Notes: a model not told the origin generated them from the letters alone. 64,000 bases of DNA from Sulfitobacter sp. F26204 (GCF_026410305.1 NZ_JAPMLQ010000003.1:453949-517948), one strand, 5' to 3'. Shown: positions 1-9,440, counted from the first letter of the stretch. Numbers and translations are program-made.

Positions 1-7
1 CAGACAT

Positions 8-760
8 ATGAACACGCAAAATATTGCGAAGAATGCAAATCACGCCGCCACTGCTCCGGCCTTTCTGTCGGTCTGGGATTTGGAAGCCTATTACGGCGAA
101 AGCTACATCGTGCAGGGCATCAGCTTTAACGTGCATGAGGGTGAAATCCTTGCCCTGTTGGGCCGGAACGGTGCGGGCAAGACCTCGACGCTGCGCGCCA
201 TTGCCCGAATGTCCTCTCCCGAGGTGCACCATGGCGAAATCTGGATGGACCGCCAGCCATTGCACCGAATGAAATCGCACGAGGCGGCGCAAGCCGGCCT
301 TGGGCTTGTCCCGGAAGACCGCAACATCATTCCCGGCCTTACGGTCGAGGAAAACCTCAAGCTGGCACAGATCGCGCCTCCTATCGGTTGGTCACTTGAG
401 CGCCTCTATGATCTCTTTCCCCGTCTTGGCGAACGCAAATCCCAGGACGGCACAACCCTGTCCGGCGGCGAACAGCAGATGCTGGCGATTGCCCGTGCCC
501 TAGCACGTGACATCAAGGTATTGCTGCTGGATGAACCTTACGAAGGCCTTGCCCCTGTCATCGTCGACGAAATCGAAAAGACACTTACGATCATCAAGGA
601 ACAAGGCATCACCACAATCCTGGTTGAACAAAATGCTGTGCGCGCTCTGAAACTCGCGGACCGCGCAGTGATCCTTGATACCGGCGGGATCGTGTTTGAC
701 GGCACCGCCCAAGAAGTACTGGACAACGCCGAACTACGCGCAGAATACCTCGCCATCTGA
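8..760 (+). CDS. Branched-chain amino acid-type ABC transporter ATP-binding protein (LivF family)
   Basis: This 250-residue protein is the ATPase of a LivFGHMJ-type importer, which takes up branched-chain amino acids or, in many relatives, aromatic acids, amides or urea. Walker A (GRNGAGKT) lies at residues 52-59, the signature LSGGEQQ near 150 and Walker B (VLLLDEP) near 172; the VPEDRNIIPGLTVEENL stretch is typical of LivF. The length is normal for the family apart from an extra N-terminal tail of about 18 residues. The ATG at 8 is the first start; its ribosome site is too close to the window edge to judge. The remaining transporter genes should lie upstream of the window. The convergent acyl-CoA ligase next door hints at a carboxylic or aromatic acid substrate, but that is inference. 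Confidence 0.9.
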   Translation: MNTQNIAKNANHAATAPAFLSVWDLEAYYGESYIVQGISFNVHEGEILALLGRNGAGKTSTLRAIARMSSPEVHHGEIWMDRQPLHRMKSHEAAQAGLGLVPEDRNIIPGLTVEENLKLAQIAPPIGWSLERLYDLFPRLGERKSQDGTTLSGGEQQMLAIARALARDIKVLLLDEPYEGLAPVIVDEIEKTLTIIKEQGITTILVEQNAVRALKLADRAVILDTGGIVFDGTAQEVLDNAELRAEYLAI

Positions 761-780
761 GATCGTATAAACATGCGGCG

Positions 781-809
781 GGCATCGGACAGAACAACCT
801 TCCGATGCC
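781..809. terminator. Hairpin between convergent genes
   Basis: A perfect 9-bp stem (GGCATCGGA at 781-789 with TCCGATGCC at 801-809) and an 11-nt loop lies between two convergent genes ending at 760 and 816. No U-run follows on either strand, so it is only a possible bidirectional terminator. Confidence 0.45.
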
Positions 810-815
810 GGTTCG

Positions 816-2315
816 CTACAGCCTCCTGCGCAGTTCAGTCTTGAGCACCTTGCCATAATTGTTCTTTGGCAATTCGTTCAGACGAATGTAGGATTTTGGC
901 CGCTTGAACCGTGCGATATTCTCAAGGCAGAGCGCATCCAGTACTGCGTCACTGGCGGTGCCGACAACAAAGGCCACGACCTCTTCACCCCATTCCGCAT
1001 GGGGGCGTCCGACGACCGACACTTCCCGTACCTCGGGGTGGATCAACAACACCTCTTCCACCTCTCGGGGATAGACATTTGCTCCGCCCGTGATGATCAC
1101 ATCCTTGCTTCGATCCTTCAACGTCAGATAGCCTTCTGCATCCAGCACGCCGATGTCGCCGGTCATCAACCAGCCGTCGCGTAACGTGCGCTCTGTCGCT
1201 TTCGGATTACGCCAATATCCCGGCATTACCGTCGGCCCGCGCACCATGATTTCACCCTCTGACCCGGCGGGTAGCCTGGCCCCCTCTGGCCCCGAGATGC
1301 ACAGCTCGATCCCCTGCTGCGCCCGCCCGACCGAAGCCAGCCGCGCGCGCCACCCCTGGCCGGTACGGCGCATCACATCGGCCCGTGACAATGCCGAGAT
1401 CCCCATCGGGCATTCACCCTGCCCGTAGATCTGTACAAACACCGGGCCAAACCAGTCCGAAGCCTCGATAATATCCTGCAAATACATCGGACCGCCGGCG
1501 TAAACCAACGTGCGCAGGCCGATCCCCTTTGCGCCTGTGGGCTTGGCGCTTTGGGTCAGGCGTTTGACCATCGTCGGTGCCGCGAACATATGCACCGACC
1601 CGAAATGCGCCGCAAGCGACAGGATTTCCTGCGGATCGAAACCGCCCGAAGCGGGGCAAACGTGCCGCGCTCCGGCCTGCACATGCAAGATCGCATAGAG
1701 CCCGGCACCATGGCTCAACGGTGCTGCATAAATGGCGCTATCCTGGGCGCTCACCTGATCTACATCAACGGCGTAACTTGCCGCCATCGACGCCAGCATT
1801 CCATGGGTGATGATCACGCCTTTGGGTTGGCCCGTGGTACCGGAGGTATAAAACAGCCATGCCAGATCCTGTGAACCGCGTGCGACGGTCCGCAGGCTTG
1901 CAACAGTGGCCAGAACCTCGTCGACGAATAGCGCATCGTTGACCCCGACTACCCGGACGGAAGCCCTGCTGTCGCGCAGGGCATCGGCCTCTCTTTGCGT
2001 GGCGAAAACCATACAGGCTTGCGCATCATCCAGTATATAGGCCACCTCGCGCGGATGCAGCTTGGCGTTGATTGGCACGGCCGCCGCACCAGCCTGCCAA
2101 ATCCCGTAGAGAACGATCAGAAACGCGGGCGTGTTCTTCATATAAAGTGCAACACGATCTCCCGGTGCCACACCTTCGGTTTCCAACCAGGCTGCGACAC
2201 GTGCGGCCTGATCGGCAAAACCGGCATAATCGGCAACCTGTTCTGTCCCCATGAACAGCGCCGGGGCGGCGGGTGCCCGCGCCGCAGACTGTGACAGCCA
2301 ATGGGAAAGGTTCAT
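816..2315 (-). CDS. Acyl-CoA synthetase / AMP-dependent ligase
   Basis: A 499-residue class I adenylate-forming enzyme expected to activate a carboxylic acid as acyl-AMP and then acyl-CoA. Visible motifs are the phosphate loop YTSGTTGQPKG near residue 170, the A5-like YGQGECPMG, the A7 motif LMTGDIG, the hinge DRSKDVIITGG and the C-terminal NNYGKVLKTEL with the catalytic lysine. The ATG at 2315 was chosen over an upstream one at 2345 because AAGGAG stands correctly spaced in front of it and homology begins there. The substrate cannot be read from sequence; aromatic or medium/long-chain acids are possible. It is divergent from accB and convergent with the ABC ATPase gene, so it is probably a single-gene unit. 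Confidence 0.88.
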   Translation of the reverse strand: MNLSHWLSQSAARAPAAPALFMGTEQVADYAGFADQAARVAAWLETEGVAPGDRVALYMKNTPAFLIVLYGIWQAGAAAVPINAKLHPREVAYILDDAQACMVFATQREADALRDSRASVRVVGVNDALFVDEVLATVASLRTVARGSQDLAWLFYTSGTTGQPKGVIITHGMLASMAASYAVDVDQVSAQDSAIYAAPLSHGAGLYAILHVQAGARHVCPASGGFDPQEILSLAAHFGSVHMFAAPTMVKRLTQSAKPTGAKGIGLRTLVYAGGPMYLQDIIEASDWFGPVFVQIYGQGECPMGISALSRADVMRRTGQGWRARLASVGRAQQGIELCISGPEGARLPAGSEGEIMVRGPTVMPGYWRNPKATERTLRDGWLMTGDIGVLDAEGYLTLKDRSKDVIITGGANVYPREVEEVLLIHPEVREVSVVGRPHAEWGEEVVAFVVGTASDAVLDALCLENIARFKRPKSYIRLNELPKNNYGKVLKTELRRRL

Positions 2316-2458
2316 GGTTTTTCTCCTTGCACCTTCACAATGCATGTCACATCTCTGGGGTTCAACTGGCGGGTTTTCACGGGCGGCGCATTAGCCTATA
2401 ACCTGTGCAAACGTCACGGCGATTTGAACCGCCGGACAAGGGACATGTCGAGGAAAAT

Positions 2459-2962
2459 ATGACAAAAAACACCCATGACGCGGATGTAGCATTCATCCGG
2501 GCGTTGGCCGAGCTTTTGAACGAAAATGATTTGACCGAACTTCAAGTCAAACGGGACTATGCCGAAGATGACAGTCTGAACGTGCGTGTCAGCCGCAAAC
2601 CCCCACAACAAATTGTATCCGCTGCGCCGCAACAAATGCAGGCCGCTGTCCCGGCAGCACCCGCCGCTTCGGTCAGCGCAGTCGCCGCACCAACGTCAGC
2701 GGCCGACCCTGTGGATCCTGCCAGCCATCCCGGTGCGGTAACTTCTCCCATGGTCGGTACCGTTTATATGCAGGGCGAACCCGGCGCGCCTGCCTTCATC
2801 TCGGTGGGTGCATCAGTGGGCGAAGGTGACACTTTGCTAATCGTCGAAGCCATGAAAACGATGAACCACATTCCAGCCCCCCGTTCAGGCACGATCAAGC
2901 GGATTCTGGTTGGCGACGGCGACGCGGTTGAATTCGGTGCACCTCTTGTCATCATTGAATAG
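2459..2962 (+). CDS. accB: Acetyl-CoA carboxylase biotin carboxyl carrier protein
   Basis: This is the 167-residue biotin carrier (BCCP) of acetyl-CoA carboxylase, carrying CO2 from the carboxylase AccC to the transferase for malonyl-CoA synthesis. The N-terminal helix region (to about residue 45) is followed by an Ala/Pro-rich mobile linker and a C-terminal biotinyl domain with the acceptor lysine in VEAMKTMNH. The ATG at 2459 is preferred to 2405 because GAGG precedes it and the family N-terminus starts there. accC follows 11 bases downstream, forming the usual accBC operon. Confidence 0.96.
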   Translation: MTKNTHDADVAFIRALAELLNENDLTELQVKRDYAEDDSLNVRVSRKPPQQIVSAAPQQMQAAVPAAPAASVSAVAAPTSAADPVDPASHPGAVTSPMVGTVYMQGEPGAPAFISVGASVGEGDTLLIVEAMKTMNHIPAPRSGTIKRILVGDGDAVEFGAPLVIIE

Positions 2963-2973
2963 GGCTGCTGCGC

Positions 2974-4326
2974 ATGTTTAACAAAATTCTGATCGCAAAT
3001 CGGGGCGAGATCGCCCTGCGCGTGATCCGTGCGGCACGCGAGATGGGCATCGGTTCGGTTGCGGTGCATTCAACAGCGGACAGCGACGCAATGCATGTGC
3101 GCATGGCAGACGAATCCGTTTGTGTCGGGCCACCCTCCGCGATGCAATCCTACCTTTCGGTACCGGCCATCATCGCAGCCTGCGAGATCACCGGAGCCGA
3201 AGCGATCCACCCCGGCTATGGTTTTCTGTCCGAGAATGCCAACTTTGTGCAGGTGGTACAGGATCACGGGCTGACCTTTATTGGTCCCACCGCAGAGCAT
3301 ATTCGTGTGATGGGGGACAAGATCACCGCCAAGGACACGATGAAAAAGCTCGGAGTACCCTGTGTGCCCGGTTCTGCTGGAGGCGTTGCAACGCTGGACG
3401 AGGCAAAGGCACTGGGCGAGGAAATGGGCTATCCCGTCATCATCAAAGCAACCGCTGGCGGCGGTGGCAAAGGGATGAAAGTGGCACAATCCGCCAAGGA
3501 AATGGAACGGGCGTTCCAGACGGCGCGTGCCGAAGGGATGTCCAACTTTGGCAATGACGAAGTCTATATCGAGAAATATCTGACCACGCCACGCCACATC
3601 GAAATTCAGGTCTTTGGCGATGGCAAAGGCCGCGCCGTTCATCTGGGCGAGCGAGATTGTTCATTGCAGCGACGTCACCAAAAGGTGTTCGAGGAAGCGC
3701 CCGGCCCAGCCATTTCCGCAGAAGAACGCGCCCGCATCGGCAAGGTTTGCGCCGATGCCATGGCAGACATCAACTATATCGGTGCGGGTACGATAGAATT
3801 CCTTTACGAAAAGGGTGAGTTCTATTTCATTGAAATGAATACCCGGTTGCAGGTTGAACATCCTGTGACCGAAGCCGTTTTTGGTGTTGATCTGGTACGT
3901 GAACAAATCCGCGTAGCCGCCGGCATGGAAATGTCCTTTCAGCAAGAAGATCTCAAGATCAACGGACATGCCATCGAGGTCCGCATCAACGCAGAGAAAC
4001 TGCCAAACTTTACACCCTGCCCAGGACGTATCACCCAATACCACGCGCCAGGCGGTCTGGGGGTACGTATGGATTCCGCCCTCTATGACGGCTATTCGAT
4101 CCCGCCCTATTATGACAGCCTGATCGGCAAGCTGATCGTGCATGGACGCGATCGCCCCGAAGCTCTCGCACGACTGAACCGCGCTCTGGGTGAGTTGATC
4201 GTGGACGGGGTGGATACCACGGTGCCGCTGTTTCATGCGCTGTTAAAGGAAAAGGCGGTGCACACCGGCGATTATAACATCCATTGGCTGGAACATTGGC
4301 TTGAAACCAACCTTGGCACCCCCTGA
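2974..4326 (+). CDS. accC: Acetyl-CoA carboxylase biotin carboxylase subunit
   Basis: A 450-residue ATP-grasp enzyme that carboxylates biotin on AccB with bicarbonate and ATP. It shows the N-terminal domain opening FNKILIANRGEIALR, the glycine-rich ATP loop GGGGKGMK near residue 165, and the catalytic segment EMNTRLQVEHPVTE near 288-301. Length is normal for AccC. It sits 11 bases after accB and 30 bases before aat on the same strand, the gene order found in Rhodobacterales, so the three are probably cotranscribed. Confidence 0.97.
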   Translation: MFNKILIANRGEIALRVIRAAREMGIGSVAVHSTADSDAMHVRMADESVCVGPPSAMQSYLSVPAIIAACEITGAEAIHPGYGFLSENANFVQVVQDHGLTFIGPTAEHIRVMGDKITAKDTMKKLGVPCVPGSAGGVATLDEAKALGEEMGYPVIIKATAGGGGKGMKVAQSAKEMERAFQTARAEGMSNFGNDEVYIEKYLTTPRHIEIQVFGDGKGRAVHLGERDCSLQRRHQKVFEEAPGPAISAEERARIGKVCADAMADINYIGAGTIEFLYEKGEFYFIEMNTRLQVEHPVTEAVFGVDLVREQIRVAAGMEMSFQQEDLKINGHAIEVRINAEKLPNFTPCPGRITQYHAPGGLGVRMDSALYDGYSIPPYYDSLIGKLIVHGRDRPEALARLNRALGELIVDGVDTTVPLFHALLKEKAVHTGDYNIHWLEHWLETNLGTP

Positions 4327-4356
4327 CCGGATCAGGGACCAGTATGAACCCCGGTC

Positions 4357-4992
4357 ATGTCGGAACTAACGCCAGAGCTTCTGCTGCAGGGGTACGGCCA
4401 TGGGATTTTTCCCATGGCCGAACACCGCGATGATCCCGAAATCTTCTGGGTGGATCCCGAACGGCGCGGAATTTTGCCGCTGGATGGATTTCATATATCG
4501 CGTTCACTGGCAAAGGCGATGCGACGAACAACCTGTGAAATCCGGGTAGACACGAATTTCGACGCGGTCGTCGCGGCTTGCGCGGATCGCGCAGATACCT
4601 GGATCAACGACGAGATATTCAGTCTGTACAGCGCCCTGCATCTACGCGGCCATGCCCATTCCTGTGAACTTTGGGAAAATGAAACTCTGGTGGGTGGTGT
4701 TTACGGTGTCACGCTTGGTGCCGCCTTCTTTGGCGAAAGCATGTTTTCACGGCGGACAAATGGATCAAAAATGGCGTTGGCGGCGCTGGTTGACCGATTG
4801 AACCGGGCGGGCTACCGATTATTTGATACCCAGTTCATAACCGCGCATCTGGCCTCGCTTGGCGCGGTCGAAATCGACCGCAGCCTGTATCACGCGCAAC
4901 TGCAAGACGCGATTTCCCGCCAGGCGCACTTTAATTCGGTTGAAACCTTGCAACCCTACGACGTGGTGCAGCGTATGATCCAGACATCGTAA
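4357..4992 (+). CDS. aat: Leucyl/phenylalanyl-tRNA--protein transferase
   Basis: A 211-residue cytoplasmic transferase that adds Leu or Phe from tRNA to proteins with N-terminal Lys or Arg, marking them for the ClpS/ClpAP N-end rule pathway. The N-terminus (LTPELLLQGYGHGIFPMAE), WVDPERRGILPL, and the C-terminal block LFDTQFITAHLASLGAVEI are hallmark Aat segments. It follows accC. Its last 37 bases overlap, tail to tail, the last codons of the DUF2155 gene on the other strand, so the two genes share coding DNA at their 3' ends. Confidence 0.95.
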   Translation: MSELTPELLLQGYGHGIFPMAEHRDDPEIFWVDPERRGILPLDGFHISRSLAKAMRRTTCEIRVDTNFDAVVAACADRADTWINDEIFSLYSALHLRGHAHSCELWENETLVGGVYGVTLGAAFFGESMFSRRTNGSKMALAALVDRLNRAGYRLFDTQFITAHLASLGAVEIDRSLYHAQLQDAISRQAHFNSVETLQPYDVVQRMIQTS

Positions 4993-5345
4993 CGGGCATG
5001 TTCCAACGCCGAGACTGCTGGCGCTGAGGCAATCATCCAGCCTGAAAACAACAGACCGTCCTTGCCAATTTCGGAAATTTCAAGCGCGGCATAGGCATTA
5101 CCAGAGGGGTTCCCCGCAGGATACCGACATTCATTCATCACGATTTGCAATGATCCAACACGAAATACCTGACCCGCCCGTACTTCGAAATCTGTCGTAT
5201 GACCTGAGGTCTTGTCCAGTGCCCGCAATACCCCTCCTGGTGCATTGGTAACTTGCTGCGCAACAGCAGGGCCGGCCATGAGGCCCAGCACCAGCAACAA
5301 CGGTCCACAACATCTACCCAGCGACGAGATCACTCCGGGCTCCAT
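4956..5345 (-). CDS. DUF2155 exported protein
   Basis: A 129-residue protein with a cleavable signal peptide (hydrophobic [10 protein letters not shown], then AVAQQ) and a DUF2155-type domain with the conserved [27 protein letters not shown] segment split here by position (residues about 42-70) and the ECRYP element. The role of the family is unknown; it is periplasmic by prediction and in alphaproteobacteria is regularly found beside the NDUFA12-like gene, as here. The ATG at 5345 overlaps the upstream gene by 16 bases, implying translational coupling. The 3' end overlaps aat. Confidence 0.85.
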   Translation of the reverse strand: MEPGVISSLGRCCGPLLLVLGLMAGPAVAQQVTNAPGGVLRALDKTSGHTTDFEVRAGQVFRVGSLQIVMNECRYPAGNPSGNAYAALEISEIGKDGLLFSGWMIASAPAVSALEHARYDVWIIRCTTS

Positions 5346-5713
5346 GCCTCGTAATCCGACCGATCCTTGGGTTTGGACAGACGTAGCGATCCTTCAGGCG
5401 CATAGGCAAGCATGCTGCCTGTCAGGTTCTCAACATGCGGTTTTTCCCACGCCTTGCGCGGCAGCGGCTTGTCTGTTGGCGGCTCGTCCCATGTATGGTG
5501 CAGCCAGCCGTGCCAATCGGGGCTGATCCGGCTTGCCTCCATCTCGCCATTGAACATCACCCAACGGCGCGTGTTGTCCTTGTTGCGAAAAAAGGTATTG
5601 CCTTGGTCGTCCTCGCCCACTTTGACGCCTTTGCGCCAACTCCACAGCTGGGTGTTCAACGTATTGCCGTGCCACCACGTCAATGCTCGAAAGACTGTAT
5701 TCAGAATGCCCAT
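5330..5713 (-). CDS. NADH:ubiquinone oxidoreductase subunit NDUFA12 family
   Basis: This 127-residue protein belongs to the NDUFA12/B17.2 accessory-subunit family of respiratory complex I, shared by alphaproteobacteria and mitochondria. The family pattern is clear: [17 protein letters not shown], the RRWVMFNG segment, [13 protein letters not shown] and the basic-proline tail ([13 protein letters not shown]). It works at the membrane-arm/peripheral-arm interface in known complexes. It begins with ATG at 5713 and overlaps the DUF2155 gene, with which it forms an operon; a short upstream frame (5742-5840) may belong to the same transcript. Confidence 0.93.
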   Translation of the reverse strand: MGILNTVFRALTWWHGNTLNTQLWSWRKGVKVGEDDQGNTFFRNKDNTRRWVMFNGEMEASRISPDWHGWLHHTWDEPPTDKPLPRKAWEKPHVENLTGSMLAYAPEGSLRLSKPKDRSDYEAWSPE

Positions 5714-5741
5714 GATGCTCTCCGCGCTCGATCACATCTGC

Positions 5742-5840
5742 TTATGCACCAGTGCGCACGGCGCGTCCAGCGACCCGTTTCAACTGTTGCGGCAAAGACT
5801 CCCAATAAAGGGGCATATAGGTAAGTTTCCGCAAATTCAT
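5742..5840 (-). CDS. Possible 32-residue small protein upstream of the NDUFA12 gene
   Basis: An uninterrupted 32-codon frame begins with ATG at 5840 and ends with TAA at 5742-5744, 28 bases before the NDUFA12 start. It has a very strong ribosome site (GGAGGA, 7 bases before the ATG). The product starts MNLRKLTYMPLYW, is basic (several Arg/Lys) and has no membrane segment. I do not recognise a family. Position suggests a leader or small partner of the NDUFA12-DUF2155 operon. It is supported only by the start context, so it remains tentative. Confidence 0.45.
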   Translation of the reverse strand: MNLRKLTYMPLYWESLPQQLKRVAGRAVRTGA

Positions 5841-5887
5841 TGGCCTGTCCTCCTGGCAAAGCTATCATTTTGAAAACGGAGACAACT

Positions 5888-7681
5888 GTGACACCCACCC
5901 CGCCTGCCCCCCCCGCAACCGCTGCGCTCAGACCTGTCGCCGAATGTTACGGGATCAAAGTGCCCGATAGCCCGATGCTGACCCCCGACCGCATCGAGCG
6001 GATCAATGCAAAACGGTATGAAGCGCAGGAAATTGCCGGTGCATTGCAGGTTGTGCGAAAAGGCGACAACGTGCTGGAAATGGGCACGGGCATCGGTCTG
6101 GTCGGGGCCATCGTGGCCAAGAATGCAAAGCCTGAAAAACTGATGTCCTTCGAAGCCAATCCAGCACTTATCGATCATATCAACGCACTATACGACATGA
6201 ACCAGTTGGGCGGCATCATCGAGTTGCGCAATCAGGTGTTGATCAGCGCCCCGGACCCTGCAGACACCATGGCGCTTCACGTTCACAATTCCTTTCCTGG
6301 CTCTTCTCTGATCGAAACCGGTTCACCCAGCAATGCCCCGACTGACGTGCCAACGGCACAATATGACACCATTCAGAATGATTTTTCGCCCGACGTCCTC
6401 TTGATTGACAGCGAGGGCAGCGAGCTGGACTTCTTGCGTCACGCCGCGCTTGATGGTGTCCGGGCATTGGTGATTGCGTTCCATCCAGATGTTTACGGTC
6501 GCGAAGGCATGCTTGAATGCAAGACCATCATCACCCGTGCCGGGTTTTCCAAATTGCCAGATCATTGCAGCCGCCTGGTCTGGACCTGCGTAAGGGACGC
6601 CAAACTCCAAGGTCCGACACCTCTTGCATCCTGGACAAGCGACATCACAACATTAGGCAACGCGATTGTGGTTCCGGCAAGCGAACAGGGATTTGTTCAG
6701 GCCGCCGGAATTCTGACAGCTGAGGGTCAGTATCATGAACAAGGGGCTTTGTGGCGCAATGGCCGTGCATTGACAATTGAACCTTCAATGCCTCGGGAAA
6801 ACTTGGCGACGCGCAAGGGAACCTGGCTTTGGGGGGGCGTGTTGTGGATGCACTTTGGCCACTTCCTGGTGGAAAGCATGGCGCGGCTCTGGGCTCTGGA
6901 ACATCTGGATCAGGGAATCGACGGAATCCTATATATTCCCAAACGCCCACGTAACGGCAACGAAGTGCACGCGTTCCAGCGCGACCTGGTCAAATTGCTC
7001 GACACTGATGCACCCATTGTCAGCATCGCAGCGACGGAAAGGGTTGAACGTCTGATCGTGCCCGGCCCCGGTTTCGGACTGGGGCCCATGATCTCGGGCA
7101 CAGCGACATTTCGCGCAGCGATCGCCAAACGGTTTGGTCGCAGGGTCACGGCGCAAGGGTCTGAAAAACTTTATATCAGCCGCAGCAAACTGCCCTCCGG
7201 GCGCGGCAATCTGATAGGTGAAACCGACCTCGAGGCGCGTCTTTCAGAAGAAGGTTATTCGATTTATCATCCTGAGAAACATGATGTCTACCACCAGATC
7301 GCAACCTACAAGGCCGCAAGAAAAGTGATCGCCGCCGAAGGATCCGCACTGCATATGCTGGCGATGGTGGCAGATGCGACGGTTGATGTAGCAATGATTG
7401 TGCGCCGTCCTTCGGGGGCGACGCGCAATCTGGAACGCCACCTGGAAGCCTTTACCGGACGCGCGCCGCTGAATGTCACAGAATTGATCCGCTCGTGGAA
7501 ACCCCGTGGCCCCGCGAAACCGCGCATGTGGATGGGCGAGCTGAACATGCCTGCCTTGCAAGCCGCATTGGCAGATGGCGGGTTTATCGGCAAGGGCGGC
7601 AAACCATGGCGCTCACTTGATCCCCAGGATGTGCAAAATCGTCTTGGCGACAAGTTTGAAGAAGTGATCAGCAAGAGTTAG
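5888..7681 (+). CDS. FkbM methyltransferase - GT61 glycosyltransferase fusion
   Basis: A 597-residue cytoplasmic protein with two catalytic modules. Residues ~35-220 are a SAM-dependent FkbM-type methyltransferase: the SAM loop VLEMGTGIGLVG, acidic SFEAN and DVLLIDSEGSELDF. The C-terminal half (about 290-540) is a DUF563/GT61-type glycosyltransferase with WLWGGVLWMHFGHFLVE, LYISRSKLPSGRGN and the late IAAEGSALHML block. The job is probably glycan or polysaccharide synthesis; sugar and acceptor are unknown. GTG at 5888 was preferred over a TTG at 5840 because CGGAG precedes it by about 7 bases and the TTG has no site. It is divergent from NDUFA12. Confidence 0.8.
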   Translation: MTPTPPAPPATAALRPVAECYGIKVPDSPMLTPDRIERINAKRYEAQEIAGALQVVRKGDNVLEMGTGIGLVGAIVAKNAKPEKLMSFEANPALIDHINALYDMNQLGGIIELRNQVLISAPDPADTMALHVHNSFPGSSLIETGSPSNAPTDVPTAQYDTIQNDFSPDVLLIDSEGSELDFLRHAALDGVRALVIAFHPDVYGREGMLECKTIITRAGFSKLPDHCSRLVWTCVRDAKLQGPTPLASWTSDITTLGNAIVVPASEQGFVQAAGILTAEGQYHEQGALWRNGRALTIEPSMPRENLATRKGTWLWGGVLWMHFGHFLVESMARLWALEHLDQGIDGILYIPKRPRNGNEVHAFQRDLVKLLDTDAPIVSIAATERVERLIVPGPGFGLGPMISGTATFRAAIAKRFGRRVTAQGSEKLYISRSKLPSGRGNLIGETDLEARLSEEGYSIYHPEKHDVYHQIATYKAARKVIAAEGSALHMLAMVADATVDVAMIVRRPSGATRNLERHLEAFTGRAPLNVTELIRSWKPRGPAKPRMWMGELNMPALQAALADGGFIGKGGKPWRSLDPQDVQNRLGDKFEEVISKS

Positions 7682-7699
7682 GTCAATTTTTGCCAAGGC

Positions 7700-8062
7700 T
7701 TAGCCAGGCACCAATGCCGTCACTTCGATCTCAATGCGATATTTTGGGTCGATCAACCCACATTCGACCATCGTGGCAGCAGGCGGGTTTGCGCCAAATG
7801 CCTTGGACAAAATCGGCCAGCAGGGTTCAAATTCAGAGCGATCCGGCAACATATATGTGACCCGCACAACATCTTTGAAGGTTGCCCCCGCCTCTTCCAG
7901 TGCCTTGCCGATGACCTCAAGAGCATGGGCACATTGGCTGATGACGTCTTCGCCCTGCCCAACCGTGCCGGCAATATGCACAAAGCCGCCCGCGACTACA
8001 GCACGGCAATAGCCGATCTTTGTCTCGAACTCACCACCTGAATGTATCCGTTTGATTTCCAT
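7700..8062 (-). CDS. RidA family (YjgF/YER057c/UK114) protein
   Basis: A 120-residue small trimeric-fold protein. Members hydrolyse reactive enamine/imine intermediates (RidA) or act in specific catabolic steps. Family landmarks are YCRAVVAGGFVHIAGT near the N-terminus, EEAGATFKDVVRVTYMLPD in the centre and the C-terminal VECGLIDPKYRIEIEVTALV. The arginine that binds the carboxylate in true RidA (around 'NPPAR' before the last strand) is not in that form here (the sequence reads PPAATMVECGL), so it may be one of the non-RidA subfamilies. ATG 8062 is preceded by GAGG; a longer frame to 8155 is not. Confidence 0.85.
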   Translation of the reverse strand: MEIKRIHSGGEFETKIGYCRAVVAGGFVHIAGTVGQGEDVISQCAHALEVIGKALEEAGATFKDVVRVTYMLPDRSEFEPCWPILSKAFGANPPAATMVECGLIDPKYRIEIEVTALVPG

Positions 8063-8120
8063 GTCCAAGTCCTCATTGTTTTTGACCGACCCGGCAAACC
8101 CTGTCGTCTTGCCGAGAACT

Positions 8121-8153
8121 GAAAAAGGGCGCGTCCCACGACACGCCCTTTTC
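8121..8153 (-). terminator. Rho-independent terminator of clpX
   Basis: A long stem (GAAAAAGGGCGCGT at 8121-8134 pairing with ACACGCCCTTTTC at 8141-8153, one mismatch) with a 6-nt loop. Read on the minus strand, the stem ends in a run of T. It lies just after the clpX stop and before the RidA gene. Confidence 0.75.
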
Positions 8154-8174
8154 ATAAACTTGAGATGCCGGAAA

Positions 8175-9440
8175 TCACCCTGCTGTAGCTGGTTCTTTCT
8201 TGGCCTCGCCGTGGATCATCAAGGGTGCTGCGTCCGAGTTCACCGACTCTTCATTCACGACAACTTCGGTGACCGTGTCCAGACCAGGCAGTTCAAACAT
8301 CGTATCCAGCAATATATCCTCCAGGATCGAGCGCAGACCACGCGCACCGGTCTTGCGCTCAATCGCCCGTTTCGCGATGGCGGTCAGCGCATCTTCGGTA
8401 AAGGACAATTGCGTGTCTTCCAACTCGAACAAGCGCTGATATTGTTTGACCAGGGCGTTCTTGGGCTGCGTCAGGATCGTCACCAGCGCATCTTCGTCCA
8501 GATCTTCCAATGTTGCCAGAACAGGCAGACGGCCGACAAATTCAGGGATCAGTCCGAATTTCAACAGGTCTTCCGGTTCCAGATCGGTGAACACTTCGCC
8601 CACGCCACGTTCGTCATTGTCGCGTACATCTGCACCAAAGCCCATTGCAGAGCCTTTGCCACGTGCCGAAATGATCTTGTCCAGACCCGCAAAGGCCCCA
8701 CCACAGATAAACAGGATGTTGGTTGTGTCCACCTGCAGGAATTCCTGCTGGGGATGCTTGCGCCCGCCTTGAGGTGGCACAGAAGCAACGGTGCCTTCCA
8801 TCAACTTCAAGAGCGCCTGCTGAACGCCCTCGCCCGATACATCACGGGTGATTGACGGGTTCTCGGACTTGCGCGTGATTTTATCAACCTCGTCGATATA
8901 GACGATGCCGCGCTGTGCCCGTTCCACGTTGTACTCCGACGATTGCAGCAGCTTCAGGATGATGTTTTCCACATCTTCACCCACATAACCGGCTTCGGTC
9001 AGGGTGGTCGCATCTGCCATCGTGAACGGCACATCCAGAATCCGCGCCAGTGTTTGCGCCAGCAGGGTTTTGCCGCAACCGGTTGGACCGATCAACAGAA
9101 TGTTGGATTTGGCCAGTTCGATGTCACCCCCTTTTTGGGCATGATTCAACCGTTTGTAGTGGTTGTGCACCGCAACAGAAAGAACACGCTTGGCCATCGC
9201 CTGACCAATCACATAATCGTCCAGCACGTCGCAGATGTCTTTGGGTGTCGGAACGCCGTCTGTCGCCTTCAGGCCAGACGCCTTTGTTTCTTCGCGGATG
9301 ATGTCCATACACAGCTCGACACATTCATCGCAGATGAACACAGTCGGCCCCGCAATCAGCTTGCGCACCTCATGCTGGCTTTTGCCGCAGAAGCTACAAT
9401 ATAGGGTGTTTTTGCTATCACCGCTGGAATTATTCGCCAT
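8175..9440 (-). CDS. clpX: ATP-dependent Clp protease ATP-binding subunit ClpX
   Basis: This is the 421-residue AAA+ unfoldase that feeds substrates to ClpP. It has the N-terminal C4 zinc-binding domain (LYCSFCGK...[10 protein letters not shown]), Walker [11 protein letters not shown], Walker [11 protein letters not shown], the ClpP-docking IGF-like region and pore-loop element GYVGEDVE, and the C-terminal sensor-2 [13 protein letters not shown] 9440 fits the family N-terminus ([11 protein letters not shown]) and has a GAAAGGG site; the frame extends further upstream only by chance. clpP lies 121 bases upstream on the same strand, the usual clpP-clpX order. Confidence 0.97.
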   Translation of the reverse strand: MANNSSGDSKNTLYCSFCGKSQHEVRKLIAGPTVFICDECVELCMDIIREETKASGLKATDGVPTPKDICDVLDDYVIGQAMAKRVLSVAVHNHYKRLNHAQKGGDIELAKSNILLIGPTGCGKTLLAQTLARILDVPFTMADATTLTEAGYVGEDVENIILKLLQSSEYNVERAQRGIVYIDEVDKITRKSENPSITRDVSGEGVQQALLKLMEGTVASVPPQGGRKHPQQEFLQVDTTNILFICGGAFAGLDKIISARGKGSAMGFGADVRDNDERGVGEVFTDLEPEDLLKFGLIPEFVGRLPVLATLEDLDEDALVTILTQPKNALVKQYQRLFELEDTQLSFTEDALTAIAKRAIERKTGARGLRSILEDILLDTMFELPGLDTVTEVVVNEESVNSDAAPLMIHGEAKKEPATAG

